Positions 46,429-58,600 are shown, counted from the first letter of the stretch. The stretch is DNA of 64,000 nt from Flavobacterium sp. N2270 (GCF_025947225.1 NZ_CP110005.1:1922001-1986000); one strand, 5' to 3'. Made by a program: numbers and translations. The notes: generated from the sequence alone by a model not told the origin.

Positions 46429-47875
46429 TGTTATTTTTTTTATAATGATAATTTGATAATAGTATGAACGTGATTAAAGATACGCTAATTCCGAATATAT
46501 TTGCATCTAAATGTTCAGGTAAATTTATATTAAAGGGTAATTTATTATTTGAAAGAATAAGTCCAATCGTTGTTGAACCACCAAGTAACATACTCCAAAA
46601 AGCAGCAATTGGATTGCTTTTTTTCCAGAATAAAGCTCCTAAAACAGGTACAAATAATCCAGAAACCATAAAAGCGTAGGAGTAAAGCATGAGCTCTAAA
46701 ACGTTTTGCATTTGTGAAGCTAACAATATAGCAAATACACCTACTGAAAGTGTTACAATCTGAGATAAACGTAATAATTTTTTCTGTGTTAATTCTTTTT
46801 TATAGAACTTAGAAATAATATCTGTAACAATATTTCCAGAAGCAGCCATTAGACAACTATCAGCAGTAGATAAAATTGCAGAAAAATATGAAGAAAGCAT
46901 TAATCCCATTAAACCAACGGGAAGAATAGTACTTAATAAAATAGGCAATCCCATTTCACTATCCATTGTTGAGGCATTGGTAATTCCTTCAAACATTCCT
47001 TGTGTAGCAGCTACTTTGGCTAACATTCCAAGAATTACTCCCATAAAAGCCATTATTGGCCATTCAAATAAACCAGCAATAAACCAAGCTTTTTTGGCTT
47101 CCTTTTCGTCTTTACAAGCGTAAATTCGTTGGTATAAAGTCATTCCGATAAACCAAATTGGAATTATAGTAACAGACCAATTTAAAAGTTGGTGCCAAGA
47201 AACATTAGTTAAGGATAAATATTCAGGAGCTAACGTTGCTTTGATGACATCATAACCACCAACTGCGTTATAAGCAATCGGTATTCCAATAAAAACCAAA
47301 CCAGCAATTAAAATTATCCATTGAATGGTATCCGTATAAATAACCGCCTTTAAACCACCAACAGCCGTATAAATAACTGCAATTGCTCCCATAACTACTA
47401 AAGCCCATTGCAAATCTAATCCATCAATTGTTGCAGAAGCTAATTTGGCTCCAGCTAAAACTTGTGAACTAGTAAATCCAATGTAACCAATAGCAGAAAT
47501 AACTCCGGCCAATAAAGCTACTTTTCCGTTATAAAAATGATTGAAAATTTGAGGAAAGGTGAAAAATTTATGTTGATGACCTAATTTACTTACTTTAGGA
47601 ATTAAAAATACAGCACTTAACCAAGCACCAATTAAACCCGTAAACAACATCCATGAACCTGAAATTCCCATAGTGAAACCTAATCCACCTAAACCAATTG
47701 AAAAACCACCACCAACATCTGTTGCCACAACGGATAAACCAATGTGCCAACTGCTCATGTTTCGTCCACTAACGTAAAAATCTTCGGAGGAAGTGTTTTT
47801 TTTGTAAAAATAAAAGCCTACACCTAGCATTGCTAACATGTAAACCACAAAGATTATATAATCTATGGTGTGCAT
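46409..47875 (-). CDS. Sodium:solute symporter (SSS family)
   Basis: A 488-residue inner-membrane carrier with about thirteen helices. YVSGRNMSSWHIGLSVVATDVGGGFS is the conserved N-terminal block, and SSYFSAILSTADSCLMAASGN the sodium-binding helix 8 block. Members import proline, pantothenate, sugars, myo-inositol or sialic acid; this sequence is nearer the amino-acid-type members, which I infer from the neighbouring genes rather than from a motif. It is the first gene of the operon. Confidence 0.88.
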   Translation of the reverse strand: MHTIDYIIFVVYMLAMLGVGFYFYKKNTSSEDFYVSGRNMSSWHIGLSVVATDVGGGFSIGLGGLGFTMGISGSWMLFTGLIGAWLSAVFLIPKVSKLGHQHKFFTFPQIFNHFYNGKVALLAGVISAIGYIGFTSSQVLAGAKLASATIDGLDLQWALVVMGAIAVIYTAVGGLKAVIYTDTIQWIILIAGLVFIGIPIAYNAVGGYDVIKATLAPEYLSLTNVSWHQLLNWSVTIIPIWFIGMTLYQRIYACKDEKEAKKAWFIAGLFEWPIMAFMGVILGMLAKVAATQGMFEGITNASTMDSEMGLPILLSTILPVGLMGLMLSSYFSAILSTADSCLMAASGNIVTDIISKFYKKELTQKKLLRLSQIVTLSVGVFAILLASQMQNVLELMLYSYAFMVSGLFVPVLGALFWKKSNPIAAFWSMLLGGSTTIGLILSNNKLPFNINLPEHLDANIFGISVSLITFILLSNYHYKKNNNGIQNH

Positions 47876-48029
47876 TTTATTGTTTTAAATATTTTTTTGA
47901 CTGACATGGAATTTTTCCAAAGCATGACGTAGCGAACTACAAATCGAATGATTAGAATGAAAGATTTTAATTCAAAAATCTTATATATAATGGTTAGATA
48001 AACGATTATATGAAATCAAATAACGAGGG

Positions 48030-48061
48030 CAAAGGTACAAAAAATGATTTGGAAAGCCCAA
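48030..48061 (-). promoter_or_regulatory. Promoter of the symporter-racemase operon with long leader
   Basis: On the minus strand TTG (48059-48061), 21 bases, TACCTTTG (48030-48037). The start would be near 48023, leaving a leader of about 148 bases before the symporter ATG. The leader holds small hairpins, for example GTAG-TTCG-CTAC (47929-47940) and TGGAA/TTCCA around 47907-47919. No known riboswitch was recognised. Confidence 0.55.
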
Positions 48062-48174
48062 TTGAGGTGTTATGCTTTGATTCTCTTTTAGTTAAGATTT
48101 TAAATTTTCTATTTTATAATTAAAATAATTTTTTACATTTGTACCTATATAAGCCAATTTTAAAAGTATACGCC

Positions 48175-49710
48175 ATGTTAATTAAAGTATTTGGAAGCGC
48201 CGTTTTTGGCGTTGAAGCCACGACTATTACTGTAGAAGTAAATATCGACAAAGGAATAGGCTACCACTTGGTAGGATTACCAGATTCCGCAATTAAAGAA
48301 AGTAGTTACCGAATTGCTGCTGCTCTTAAAAATAACAATTATAATCTTCCTGGAAAAAAAATCACGATAAATATGGCTCCTGCCGATTTGCGTAAAGAAG
48401 GCTCTGCTTATGATTTAACTTTAGCTATAGGAATTTTAGTAGCTTCTGGACAAATTAAAGCGGAAGATGTCGCTAATTATATTATAATGGGCGAATTATC
48501 TTTAGATGGAAGTTTACAACCTATTAAAGGCGCTTTATCTATTGCTATTAAGGCAAAAGAGGAAGGATTTAAAGGAATAATGTTACCTATTCAAAATGTA
48601 AAAGAAGCTGCAATTGTGGAAGGAATTGATGTATATGGAATTGAAAACGTTTTACAAGTAATTGATTTTTTTGAAGGTAGAGGAAACCTAGAACCAACCA
48701 TAATTGATTCTTCAGAGGAATTTAATAAAACGTTAGAATTTCCAGAACATGATTTTGCGGATGTGAAAGGACAAGAAAGCATTAAACGTTGCATGGAAAT
48801 TGCTGCTGCTGGTGGGCATAATATAATTTTAATTGGTCCGCCTGGTTCGGGAAAAACGATGTTAGCCAAGCGTTTGCCAAGTATTTTGCCACCAATGACA
48901 ATGAAAGAAGCTTTGGAAACAACCAAAATTCATTCAGTTGCAGGTAAAACAAAAGAAGGAGGTTTAATGGCTCAACGACCATTTCGAAGTCCACATCATA
49001 CCGCAAGTTCTGTTTCACTTGTAGGAGGAGGGAGTTATCCTCAACCTGGCGAAATTTCGTTAGCGCATAATGGTGTTTTATTTTTAGATGAATTGCCAGA
49101 ATTTAAACGAGAAGTTTTAGAAGTAATGCGTCAACCTTTAGAAGATAGGGAAGTTACGATTGCAAGAGCAAAATTTACGATTACTTATCCATCTTCATTT
49201 ATGTTAGTTGCCAGTATGAATCCAAGTCCAGGTGGATATTTTAATGATCCGAATGCTCCAGTTTCATCTTCACCTATGGAAATGCAACGGTATTTAAGTA
49301 AGATTTCTGGTCCTTTATTAGACAGAATTGATATTCATATTGAAGTTACTCCGGTTCCTTTTGAAAAACTTACAGAAACAAGAAAAGCTGAAAGTAGTGT
49401 TATAATTAGAGAACGCGTTTCAAAAGCAAGACAATTGCAATCAATCCGATTTGAATCGTTTGAAAATATTCATTATAACGCCCAAATGGGTTCAAAGCAA
49501 ATTCGAGAATTTTGTGAACTTGACGAAACTTCTTTACAATTATTAAAAACAGCTATGGAGCGATTGAATTTATCTGCTAGGGCTTATGATAGAATTTTAA
49601 AAGTTGCTCGTACAATTGCCGATTTAGAAGCAAGCCATACTGTTATGTCACATCATATAGCAGAAGCTATTCAGTATAGAAGTTTAGATAGAGAAGGTTG
49701 GTTAGGATAA
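48175..49710 (+). CDS. YifB/ComM-family Mg-chelatase-like AAA+ ATPase
   Basis: A 511-residue AAA+ protein. The N-terminal domain has GLPDSAIKESSYRIAAAL and NMAPADLRKEGSAYDL (S5-like fold); the central ATPase has Walker A GPPGSGKTM, Walker B GVLFLDELPEF and the ASMNPSPGGY sensor; the C-terminal domain has LSARAYDRILKVARTIADLE. ComM of this family is a branch-migration helicase used in natural transformation. The ATG at 48175 is chosen; a TTG start at 48139 lies in the -7 box TACATTTG (48134-48141). Confidence 0.92.
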   Translation: MLIKVFGSAVFGVEATTITVEVNIDKGIGYHLVGLPDSAIKESSYRIAAALKNNNYNLPGKKITINMAPADLRKEGSAYDLTLAIGILVASGQIKAEDVANYIIMGELSLDGSLQPIKGALSIAIKAKEEGFKGIMLPIQNVKEAAIVEGIDVYGIENVLQVIDFFEGRGNLEPTIIDSSEEFNKTLEFPEHDFADVKGQESIKRCMEIAAAGGHNIILIGPPGSGKTMLAKRLPSILPPMTMKEALETTKIHSVAGKTKEGGLMAQRPFRSPHHTASSVSLVGGGSYPQPGEISLAHNGVLFLDELPEFKREVLEVMRQPLEDREVTIARAKFTITYPSSFMLVASMNPSPGGYFNDPNAPVSSSPMEMQRYLSKISGPLLDRIDIHIEVTPVPFEKLTETRKAESSVIIRERVSKARQLQSIRFESFENIHYNAQMGSKQIREFCELDETSLQLLKTAMERLNLSARAYDRILKVARTIADLEASHTVMSHHIAEAIQYRSLDREGWLG

Positions 49711-49718
49711 TTATATAA

Positions 49719-49750
49719 AAAACGCCTCTATTATTTACTAGAGGCGTTTT
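49719..49750. terminator. Terminator between yifB and the adhesin operon
   Basis: A perfect 12-bp stem AAAACGCCTCTA/TAGAGGCGTTTT with an 8-base loop lies between convergent genes and can end both transcripts. Confidence 0.85.
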
Positions 49751-49769
49751 AATAAGTATGAACAGTTGT

Positions 49770-51674
49770 TTAATTCATTTTTACAACAATAAATTCACTT
49801 CTTCTGTTTTGTTGATGTTCAGCTTCAGAACATTTAACGCCATCAGCGCATTTATTGATTAATTGTGTTTCTCCATAACCTTTAGATGTTAAGCGTTTAC
49901 GGTCAATTCCATTTTGAATTATATATTCCATTGTTGATTTAGCTCTTCTGTCAGATAATAACTCATTGTATTTATGGGTTTGTCTACTATCTGTATGAGA
50001 TCTAATTGAGATATGAATATTAGGATATTCTTTCATTACCTCAATTATTTTTTGTAAATCTTTTTCAGCACTTGGTCTTATATCCCATTTATCTAAGTCA
50101 AAATATATAATACTAATATTAAATATTTTAGCCAAATCTGTTCCTTCTTCAATTGGGAATACGTTTCTTTCTAACTCAATATTTAATTCGGTTATACCGC
50201 TTTCTTGTTGAGGTGGGAACGATTTTTCCGCTGCGTCATATTCTTCTTTAATAGCTCTTACATAATATTTTTTATTACAATCGATGTTAAATGAATAATT
50301 TGCATTTTCATCTGAAGTTGTTTCTTCTAACTGATTCATATCTTCGTCAAATAAAGTTACTTTAGAATTTGGTAATAATTCTTTAGTATCTAAATCAGTA
50401 ATAAATCCAGTAATTTTTTGATTACATACTGTAAAAGTATAAATGTCATCAAAACCAATCCCTCCATCTCTATTTGAGGATAAAAAACCTGAATTATTAT
50501 TGTTAATAATAAAACTAAAATCATCTTTAGGACTGTTAATAGGTTTTGCTAAATTCTCGGGTTTAGTAAACTTATTATTAATTATTTTAGATTCAAAAAC
50601 ATCAAGTCCGCCTAAACCTAAATGTCCATCTGAAGCAAAATATAAAATATTATCATGAGAAATAAATGGAAAACTTTCTCTTCCTTCAGTATTAATTATA
50701 GGGCCTAAATTTTCAGGATTTCCGTATGAGTTATTTCCGTTTATACTTACTTTGTAAATATCTGCACCACCATAACCACCAGGCATATCTGAAGAAAAAT
50801 ATAATGTTTTTTCATCAGTACTTAAACTTGGATGTCCTACACTATAATTATCATTATTAAAAGGTAATTCTATTATATTTCCCCATTCATTATCAGAAAA
50901 CGTAGCTTTGTAAATTTTAATCCATGTTGTTTTATCGTCATCCTTACCTTTTTTCTTTAAATAATTATTTCGTGTAAAATACATGGTTTTACCATCTTTT
51001 GTAAAAACAGGAGACGATTCATTATATTTTGTATTAATAGTTTTTGAAAAATTTTCAGGTGTACCAATTTTATTGTTCTCATCTAATGTTGAAACATATA
51101 AATCGGTGTAATTTTGATTTGTCCAATCATGAACTTTGCTATATATAGCTCCTTCAGTTCTTGATGAGGTAAAAACAATTTTATTTCCAAAATAGCTAAC
51201 ACCATAGTCCATATATTCAGAATTTATATCAGTTTTTTTGAGAGTATATTTACCTGAGTTTTCTTCAATAGTTGCTAAATAATTTTTGTTTTTAGCAAAT
51301 TCTTTTCCTCTTGAATCAGTAGTGTTTTTATTAAATAAATCTAAATATTTATTTGCATTTTCATAATCTTCTATTGACTTTAAAGATTGTGCGTATCTAA
51401 AATAATACTCAGGTTCAACGGTCTCATTTAATGCAAATAATTCTTTGTACCATTTTGCAGATTTATCTAATTCGCCATTAAAATAGTAAGAGTTTCCTAA
51501 TTTCTTAAATAAATCGGTCGATTTATGTCCTTTTTCAGCTACTTTTTCATAAATTTCAATTGCATCTATGTATGAATATTTTTCATATTTTTTATCTGCT
51601 GAATTAAGTTTTGATGTTTGAGCAAATCCAGTAAACATCAAACCAATCAATAATATTGAGTATATTGTTTTCAT
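49770..51674 (-). CDS. PorE-like OmpA-family protein
   Basis: A 634-residue exported protein with four parts in the order known for PorE of Porphyromonas: signal peptide (ends TGFAQT) and TPR helices (about 25-130); a PD40/WD40 beta-propeller (about 140-415) with repeated YFSSDMPGGYGGADIYK-type units; a carboxypeptidase-regulatory-like domain (about 420-510, TGFITDLDTKELLPNSKV); and an OmpA C-terminal domain (about 520-634, NIHISIRSHTDSR and SDRRAKSTMEYI) that binds peptidoglycan. It is the last gene of the adhesin operon and probably anchors or energises adhesin export. Confidence 0.85.
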   Translation of the reverse strand: MKTIYSILLIGLMFTGFAQTSKLNSADKKYEKYSYIDAIEIYEKVAEKGHKSTDLFKKLGNSYYFNGELDKSAKWYKELFALNETVEPEYYFRYAQSLKSIEDYENANKYLDLFNKNTTDSRGKEFAKNKNYLATIEENSGKYTLKKTDINSEYMDYGVSYFGNKIVFTSSRTEGAIYSKVHDWTNQNYTDLYVSTLDENNKIGTPENFSKTINTKYNESSPVFTKDGKTMYFTRNNYLKKKGKDDDKTTWIKIYKATFSDNEWGNIIELPFNNDNYSVGHPSLSTDEKTLYFSSDMPGGYGGADIYKVSINGNNSYGNPENLGPIINTEGRESFPFISHDNILYFASDGHLGLGGLDVFESKIINNKFTKPENLAKPINSPKDDFSFIINNNNSGFLSSNRDGGIGFDDIYTFTVCNQKITGFITDLDTKELLPNSKVTLFDEDMNQLEETTSDENANYSFNIDCNKKYYVRAIKEEYDAAEKSFPPQQESGITELNIELERNVFPIEEGTDLAKIFNISIIYFDLDKWDIRPSAEKDLQKIIEVMKEYPNIHISIRSHTDSRQTHKYNELLSDRRAKSTMEYIIQNGIDRKRLTSKGYGETQLINKCADGVKCSEAEHQQNRRSEFIVVKMN

Positions 51675-51686
51675 AATTTTTTTGAA

Positions 51687-52595
51687 TTAAAAGAATCTAG
51701 GTGAAGAAATTCTACTTTTATTTAAAAATTCATATCTCAAAAAGATTTCATGAGAACCAGAGTTGTAATTCGATAATTTTGTTGTTTCCATATCATATCC
51801 ATATCCTATGAACCAAGAGTCTGATATTTGAAAGCCTACTAATCCGCTTACCGCAGCACTCCATCTATATGCTGCACCAAGAGTTAATTTATCGTTTATT
51901 AAAAAATTTGCAGTAATATCTGCTTGTAATGGAGCACCTTCCACTATTTTAGTTAAGAAAGCAGGTTTAAATTTTAAATTTGGACTAATATCAAATACGT
52001 GACCTCCAATTACATAATAATGCATTTTTTCCCTTGTAATTGCTACTTCATTGTCATCAAAATGCTTTGTTTCGAATAGATTAGGTACGGATACCCCAAA
52101 ATAGGTGTTATCTGAAAACAAATAAATTCCAGCACCAACGTTTGGTGTAAATTCACTATCTAAATTTTGAAATTGAGGATCATTTTGATCATATATATTC
52201 AATTTGTTAACATCTAAATTGAATATGTTTGCCGTTCCTTTAAGACCGAATGATAATTTATAATTTTCAGACATTTGAATAAAATAAGCTAGATCAGCTG
52301 AGATTTGATTTTCAGTTGTTGGACCAATTTTATCATTAACAATTGAAAATCCTAGTCCAAAATTTGAATCTCCTATAGGCGTGTTTAATGAAACATTATT
52401 GGTTACCGGTGCTCCGTCTAATCCAACCCATTGATTTCGATGTAATAAGAAAACGCTTAGTGTTTCTCTAGAACCAGCATATGCTGGATTTACATTTACC
52501 GTATTATACATATACTGAGTATATTGTGAATCTTGTTGAGAAAAGCACAACATTTGCGATATAAGTAAAGCTATAAATATGATTTTTGTTTTCAT
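51687..52595 (-). CDS. PorP/SprF-family type IX secretion membrane protein
   Basis: A 302-residue outer-membrane beta-barrel with signal peptide (ends CFSQQ). The N-terminal DSQYTQYMYNTVNVNPAYAGSRE is the family signature, then HRNQWVGLDGAPVTN. PorP/SprF proteins are needed for export and attachment of cargo with the type B (gliding-associated) C-terminal domain, and are usually encoded next to that cargo. Here the giant adhesin lies 40 bp upstream, and the OmpA gene 12 bp downstream. Confidence 0.93.
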   Translation of the reverse strand: MKTKIIFIALLISQMLCFSQQDSQYTQYMYNTVNVNPAYAGSRETLSVFLLHRNQWVGLDGAPVTNNVSLNTPIGDSNFGLGFSIVNDKIGPTTENQISADLAYFIQMSENYKLSFGLKGTANIFNLDVNKLNIYDQNDPQFQNLDSEFTPNVGAGIYLFSDNTYFGVSVPNLFETKHFDDNEVAITREKMHYYVIGGHVFDISPNLKFKPAFLTKIVEGAPLQADITANFLINDKLTLGAAYRWSAAVSGLVGFQISDSWFIGYGYDMETTKLSNYNSGSHEIFLRYEFLNKSRISSPRFF

Positions 52596-52635
52596 GTGCT
52601 AATATTTTAATTGATAATTTTTAATGGAATAGCAT

Positions 52636-55600
52636 TTATTTACTAACATATAAATATCCAGCTTTATCATGCGATTTATTTTCCTCATCTACATATTTTA
52701 AAATGTAATAATATGTTCCATCTGGTACTCCTTCATTTTTGTTTAAAGTTGATCTTCCTTCTGAACGGCCTCTAAATGCTCTTACATTATTGTCATAACC
52801 TTTAGTTTCATAAATTAATATTCCCCATTTATTATAAATTTCAACAGTATTATTTGGATAACAATCTATTCCATCTATGAAGAAGAAATCGTTTAATCCA
52901 TCATTATTTGGTGACACTGCGTTGTAAATGGTTATATCACATGCTGGCAAAACTATACAATCATCGTTAATATTCAAATAAACTTCAAATATCATTGGAC
53001 AATCATTATTTTCAGTTGTTACAATATATTGTAATGTATAATAACCAACAGGGATATTTGAAGGATTAAAAATATTATTATTTAATCCACCAGTCTGACT
53101 CAAATCAACCCATTCTCCATTTGTAGGAATTGAGTTACCTAATATAGTAAATAAATTTATAGGTTCATCTTGAGTACAAATAGCATATGGTATTGCATCA
53201 AATGGTTCTTCTACATTTACGTTTATTGTTTGTGTAAATATATCAGAATTTCCACAATTATCACTTACAAACCACTCTCTTACAATTACATATTCATAAA
53301 TTGAAATGGTTGTAGTTTCTTCAGTAAAACTTACATTTGCTACGCCTGAACAGTTATCAATAAATTCTAAATTAGGTATTTCAGGTACACTTGAACAATT
53401 AACATTTAACTCTTCATCAATTGGGGTTATAATCGTAGGAGCTGTATTGTCGTATACTGTAATAGTTTGTGTATAACTATTGTTATTCCCACAGTCGTCA
53501 GTTATTGTCCATGTTCTTAATATTGTATAATTGCCAGCACAATTTCCTTCCTCAATATTTATAACATCATTTATTATGATATCAACTTCTGAATCACAAT
53601 TATCACTAGCTTCAACTACTTCAGGACTTGGAATATCATCACAAGAAACAGAAATATCATCTGGTAATTCTGATATAAATATTGGTTCTGTTAAATCTTG
53701 CACGTTTATGGTTTGCGAAGCTGTAGAGAAGTTTCCACATGCATCTGTCGCAGTCCACGTTCTAGTGATTGAATATGATCCAGCACAATCTCCGTTAGTT
53801 GTAACATCATTATAAGTTAGAGTAAAGTCAGCACCACAATTATCAGTTGCAGTTGCTACAGCGAATACAGGAGTAGCCGGACAATTGATAGTTGAAGTAG
53901 CCGGAAGTGCTGCAATAACTGGTGCAGTATTATCTTGCACGTTTATGGTTTGCGAAGCTGTAGAGAAATTTCCACATGCATCTGTCGCAGTCCACGTTCT
54001 AGTGATTGAATATGATCCAGCACAATCTCCGTTGGTTGTAACATCATTATAAGTTAGAGTAAAGTCAGCACCACAATTATCAGTTGCAGTTGCTACAGCG
54101 AATACAGGAGTAGCCGGACAATTGATAGTTGAAGTAGCCGGAAGTGCTGCAATAACAGGTGCAGTATTATCTTGCACGTTTATGGTTTGCGAAGCTGTAG
54201 AGAAGTTTCCACATGCATCTGTCGCAGTCCACGTTCTAGTGATTGAATATGATCCAGCACAATCTCCGTTAGTTGTAACATCATTATAAGTTAGAGTAAA
54301 GTCAGCACCACAATTATCAGTTGCAGTTGCTACAGCGAATACAGGAGTAGCCGGACAATTGATAGTTGAAGTAGCCGGAAGTGCTGCAATAACTGGTGCA
54401 GTATTATCTTGCACGTTTATGGTTTGCGAAGCTGTAGAGAAATTTCCACATGCATCTGTCGCAGTCCACGTTCTAGTGATTGAATATGATCCAGCACAAT
54501 CTCCGTTGGTTGTAACATCATTATAAGTTAGAGTAAAGTCAGCACCACAATTATCAGTTGCAGTTGCTACAGCGAATACAGGAGTAGCCGGACAATTGAT
54601 AGTTGAAGTAGCCGGAAGTGCTGCAATAACAGGTGCAGTATTATCTTGCACGTTTATGGTTTGCGAAGCTGTAGAGAAATTTCCACATGCATCTGTCGCA
54701 GTCCACGTTCTAGTGATTGAATATGATCCAGCACAATCTCCGTTAGTTGTAACATCATTATAAGTTAGAGTAAAGTCAGCACCACAATTATCAGTTGCAG
54801 TTGCTACAGCGAATACAGGAGTAGCCGGACAATTGATAGTTGAAGTTGCCGGAAGTGCTGCAATAACAGGTGCAGTATTATCTTGCACGTTTATGGTTTG
54901 CGAAGCTGTAGAGAAGTTTCCACATGCATCTGTCGCAGTCCACGTTCTAGTGATTGAATATGATCCAGCACAATCTCCGTTAGTTGTAACATCATTATAA
55001 GTTAGAGTAAAGTCAGCACCACAATTATCAGTTGCAGTTGCTACAGCGAATACAGGAGTAGCCGGACAATTGATAGTTGAAGTAGCCGGAAGTGCTGCAA
55101 TAGCTGGTGCAGTATTATCTTGCACGTTTATGGTTTGCGAAGCTGTAGAGAAGTTTCCACATGCATCTGTCGCAGTCCACGTTCTAGTGATTGAATATGA
55201 TCCAGCACAATCTCCGTTAGTTGTAACATCATTATAAGTTAGAGTAAAGTCAGCACCACAATTATCAGTTGCAGTTGCTACAGCGAATACAGGAGTAGCC
55301 GGACAATTGATAGTTGAAGTAGCCGGAAGTGCTGCAATAACAGGTGCAGTATTATCTTGCACGTTTATGGTTTGCGAAGCTGTAGAGAAATTTCCACATG
55401 CATCTGTCGCAGTCCACGTTCTAGTGATTGAATATGATCCAGCACAATCTCCGTTGGTTGTAACATCATTATAAGTTAGAGTAAAGTCAGCACCACAATT
55501 ATCAGTTGCAGTTGCTACAGCGAATACAGGAGTAGCCGGACAATTGATAGTTGAAGTAGCCGGAAGTGCTGCAATAACAGGTGCAGTATTATCTTGCACG

Positions 55601-58600
55601 TTTATGGTTTGCGAAGCTGTAGAGAAATTTCCACATGCATCTGTCGCAGTCCACGTTCTAGTGATTGAATATGATCCAGCACAATCTCCGTTAGTTGTAA
55701 CATCATTATAAGTTAGAGTAAAGTCAGCACCACAATTATCAGTTGCAGTTGCTACAGCGAATACAGGAGTAGCCGGACAATTGATAGTTGAAGTTGCCGG
55801 AAGTGCTGCAATAACAGGTGCAGTATTATCTTGCACGTTTATGGTTTGCGAAGCTGTAGAGAAGTTTCCACATGCATCTGTCGCAGTCCACGTTCTAGTG
55901 ATTGAATATGATCCAGCACAATCTCCGTTAGTTGTAACATCATTATAAGTTAGAGTAAAGTCAGCACCACAATTATCAGTTGCAGTTGCTACAGCGAATA
56001 CAGGAGTAGCCGGACAATTGATAGTTGAAGTAGCCGGAAGTGCTGCAATAGCTGGTGCAGTATTATCTTGCACGTTTATGGTTTGCGAAGCTGTAGAGAA
56101 GTTTCCACATGCATCTGTCGCAGTCCACGTTCTAGTGATTGAATATGATCCAGCACAATCTCCGTTAGTTGTAACATCATTATAAGTTAGAGTAAAGTCA
56201 GCACCACAATTATCAGTTGCAGTTGCTACAGCGAATACAGGAGTAGCCGGACAATTGATAGTTGAAGTAGCCGGAAGTGCTGCAATAACAGGTGCAGTAT
56301 TATCTTGCACGTTTATGGTTTGCGAAGCTGTAGAGAAATTTCCACATGCATCTGTCGCAGTCCACGTTCTAGTGATTGAATATGATCCAGCACAATCTCC
56401 GTTAGTTGTAACATCATTATAAGTTAGAGTAAAGTCAGCACCACAATTATCAGTTGCAGTTGCTACAGCGAATACAGGAGTAGCCGGACAATTGATAGTT
56501 GAAGTAGCCGGAAGTGCTGCAATAACTGGTGCAGTATTATCTTGCACGTTTATGGTTTGCGAAGCTGTAGAGAAATTTCCACATGCATCTGTCGCAGTCC
56601 ACGTTCTAGTGATTGAATATGATCCAGCACAATCTCCGTTGGTTGTAACATCATTATAAGTTAGAGTAAAGTCAGCACCACAATTATCAGTTGCAGTTGC
56701 TACAGCGAATACAGGAGTAGCCGGACAATTGATAGTTGAAGTAGCCGGAAGTGCTGCAATAACAGGTGCAGTATTATCTTGCACGTTTATGGTTTGCGAA
56801 GCTGTAGAGAAGTTTCCACATGCATCTGTCGCAGTCCACGTTCTAGTGATTGAATATGATCCAGCACAATCTCCGTTAGTTGTAACATCATTATAAGTTA
56901 GAGTAAAGTCAGCACCACAATTATCAGTTGCAGTTGCTACAGCGAATACAGGAGTAGCCGGACAATTGATAGTTGAAGTAGCCGGAAGTGCTGCAATAAC
57001 TGGTGCAGTATTATCTTGCACGTTTATGGTTTGCGAAGCTGTAGAGAAATTTCCACATGCATCTGTCGCAGTCCACGTTCTAGTGATTGAATATGATCCA
57101 GCACAATCTCCGTTGGTTGTAACATCATTATAAGTTAGAGTAAAGTCAGCACCACAATTATCAGTTGCAGTTGCTACAGCGAATACAGGAGTAGCCGGAC
57201 AATTGATAGTTGAAGTAGCCGGAAGTGCTGCAATAACAGGTGCAGTATTATCTTGCACGTTTATGGTTTGCGAAGCTGTAGAGAAGTTTCCACATGCATC
57301 TGTCGCAGTCCACGTTCTAGTGATTGAATATGATCCAGCACAATCTCCGTTAGTTGTAACATCATTATAAGTTAGAGTAAAGTCAGCACCACAATTATCA
57401 GTTGCAGTTGCTACAGCGAATACAGGAGTAGCCGGACAATTGATAGTTGAAGTAGCCGGAAGTGCTGCAATAACTGGTGCAGTATTATCTTGCACGTTTA
57501 TGGTTTGCGAAGCTGTAGAGAAATTTCCACATGCATCTGTCGCAGTCCACGTTCTAGTGATTGAATATGATCCAGCACAATCTCCGTTGGTTGTAACATC
57601 ATTATAAGTTAGAGTAAAGTCAGCACCACAATTATCAGTTGCAGTTGCTACAGCGAATACAGGAGTAGCCGGACAATTGATAGTTGAAGTAGCCGGAAGT
57701 GCTGCAATAACAGGTGCAGTATTATCTTGCACGTTTATGGTTTGCGAAGCTGTAGAGAAATTTCCACATGCATCTGTCGCAGTCCACGTTCTAGTGATTG
57801 AATATGATCCAGCACAATCTCCGTTAGTTGTAACATCATTATAAGTTAGAGTAAAGTCAGCACCACAATTATCAGTTGCAGTTGCTACAGCGAATACAGG
57901 AGTAGCCGGACAATTGATAGTTGAAGTAGCCGGAAGTGCTGCAATAACTGGTGCGGTATTATCTTGCACGTTTATGGTTTGCGAAGCTGTAGAGAAGTTT
58001 CCACATGCATCTGTCGCAGTCCACGTTCTAGTGATTGAATATGATCCAGCACAATCTCCGTTGGTTGTAACATCATTATAAGTTAGAGTAAAGTCAGCAC
58101 CACAATTATCAGTTGCAGTTGCTACAGCGAATACAGGAGTAGCCGGACAATTGATAGTTGAAGTAGCCGGAAGTGCTGCAATAACTGGTGCGGTATTATC
58201 TTGCACGTTTATGGTTTGCGAAGCTGTAGAGAAGTTTCCACATGCATCTGTCGCAGTCCACGTTCTAGTGATTGAATATGATCCAGCACAATCTCCGTTG
58301 GTTGTAACATCATTATAAGTTAGAGTAAAGTCAGCACCACAATTATCAGTTGCAGTTGCTACAGCGAATACAGGAGTAGCCGGACAATTGATAGTTGAAG
58401 TAGCCGGAAGTGCTGCAATAACTGGTGCGGTATTATCTTGCACGTTTATGGTTTGCGAAGCTGTAGAGAAGTTTCCACATGCATCTGTCGCAGTCCACGT
58501 TCTAGTGATTGAATATGATCCAGCACAATCTCCGTTAGTTGTAACATCATTATAAGTTAGAGTAAAGTCAGCACCACAATTATCAGTTGCAGTTGCTACA

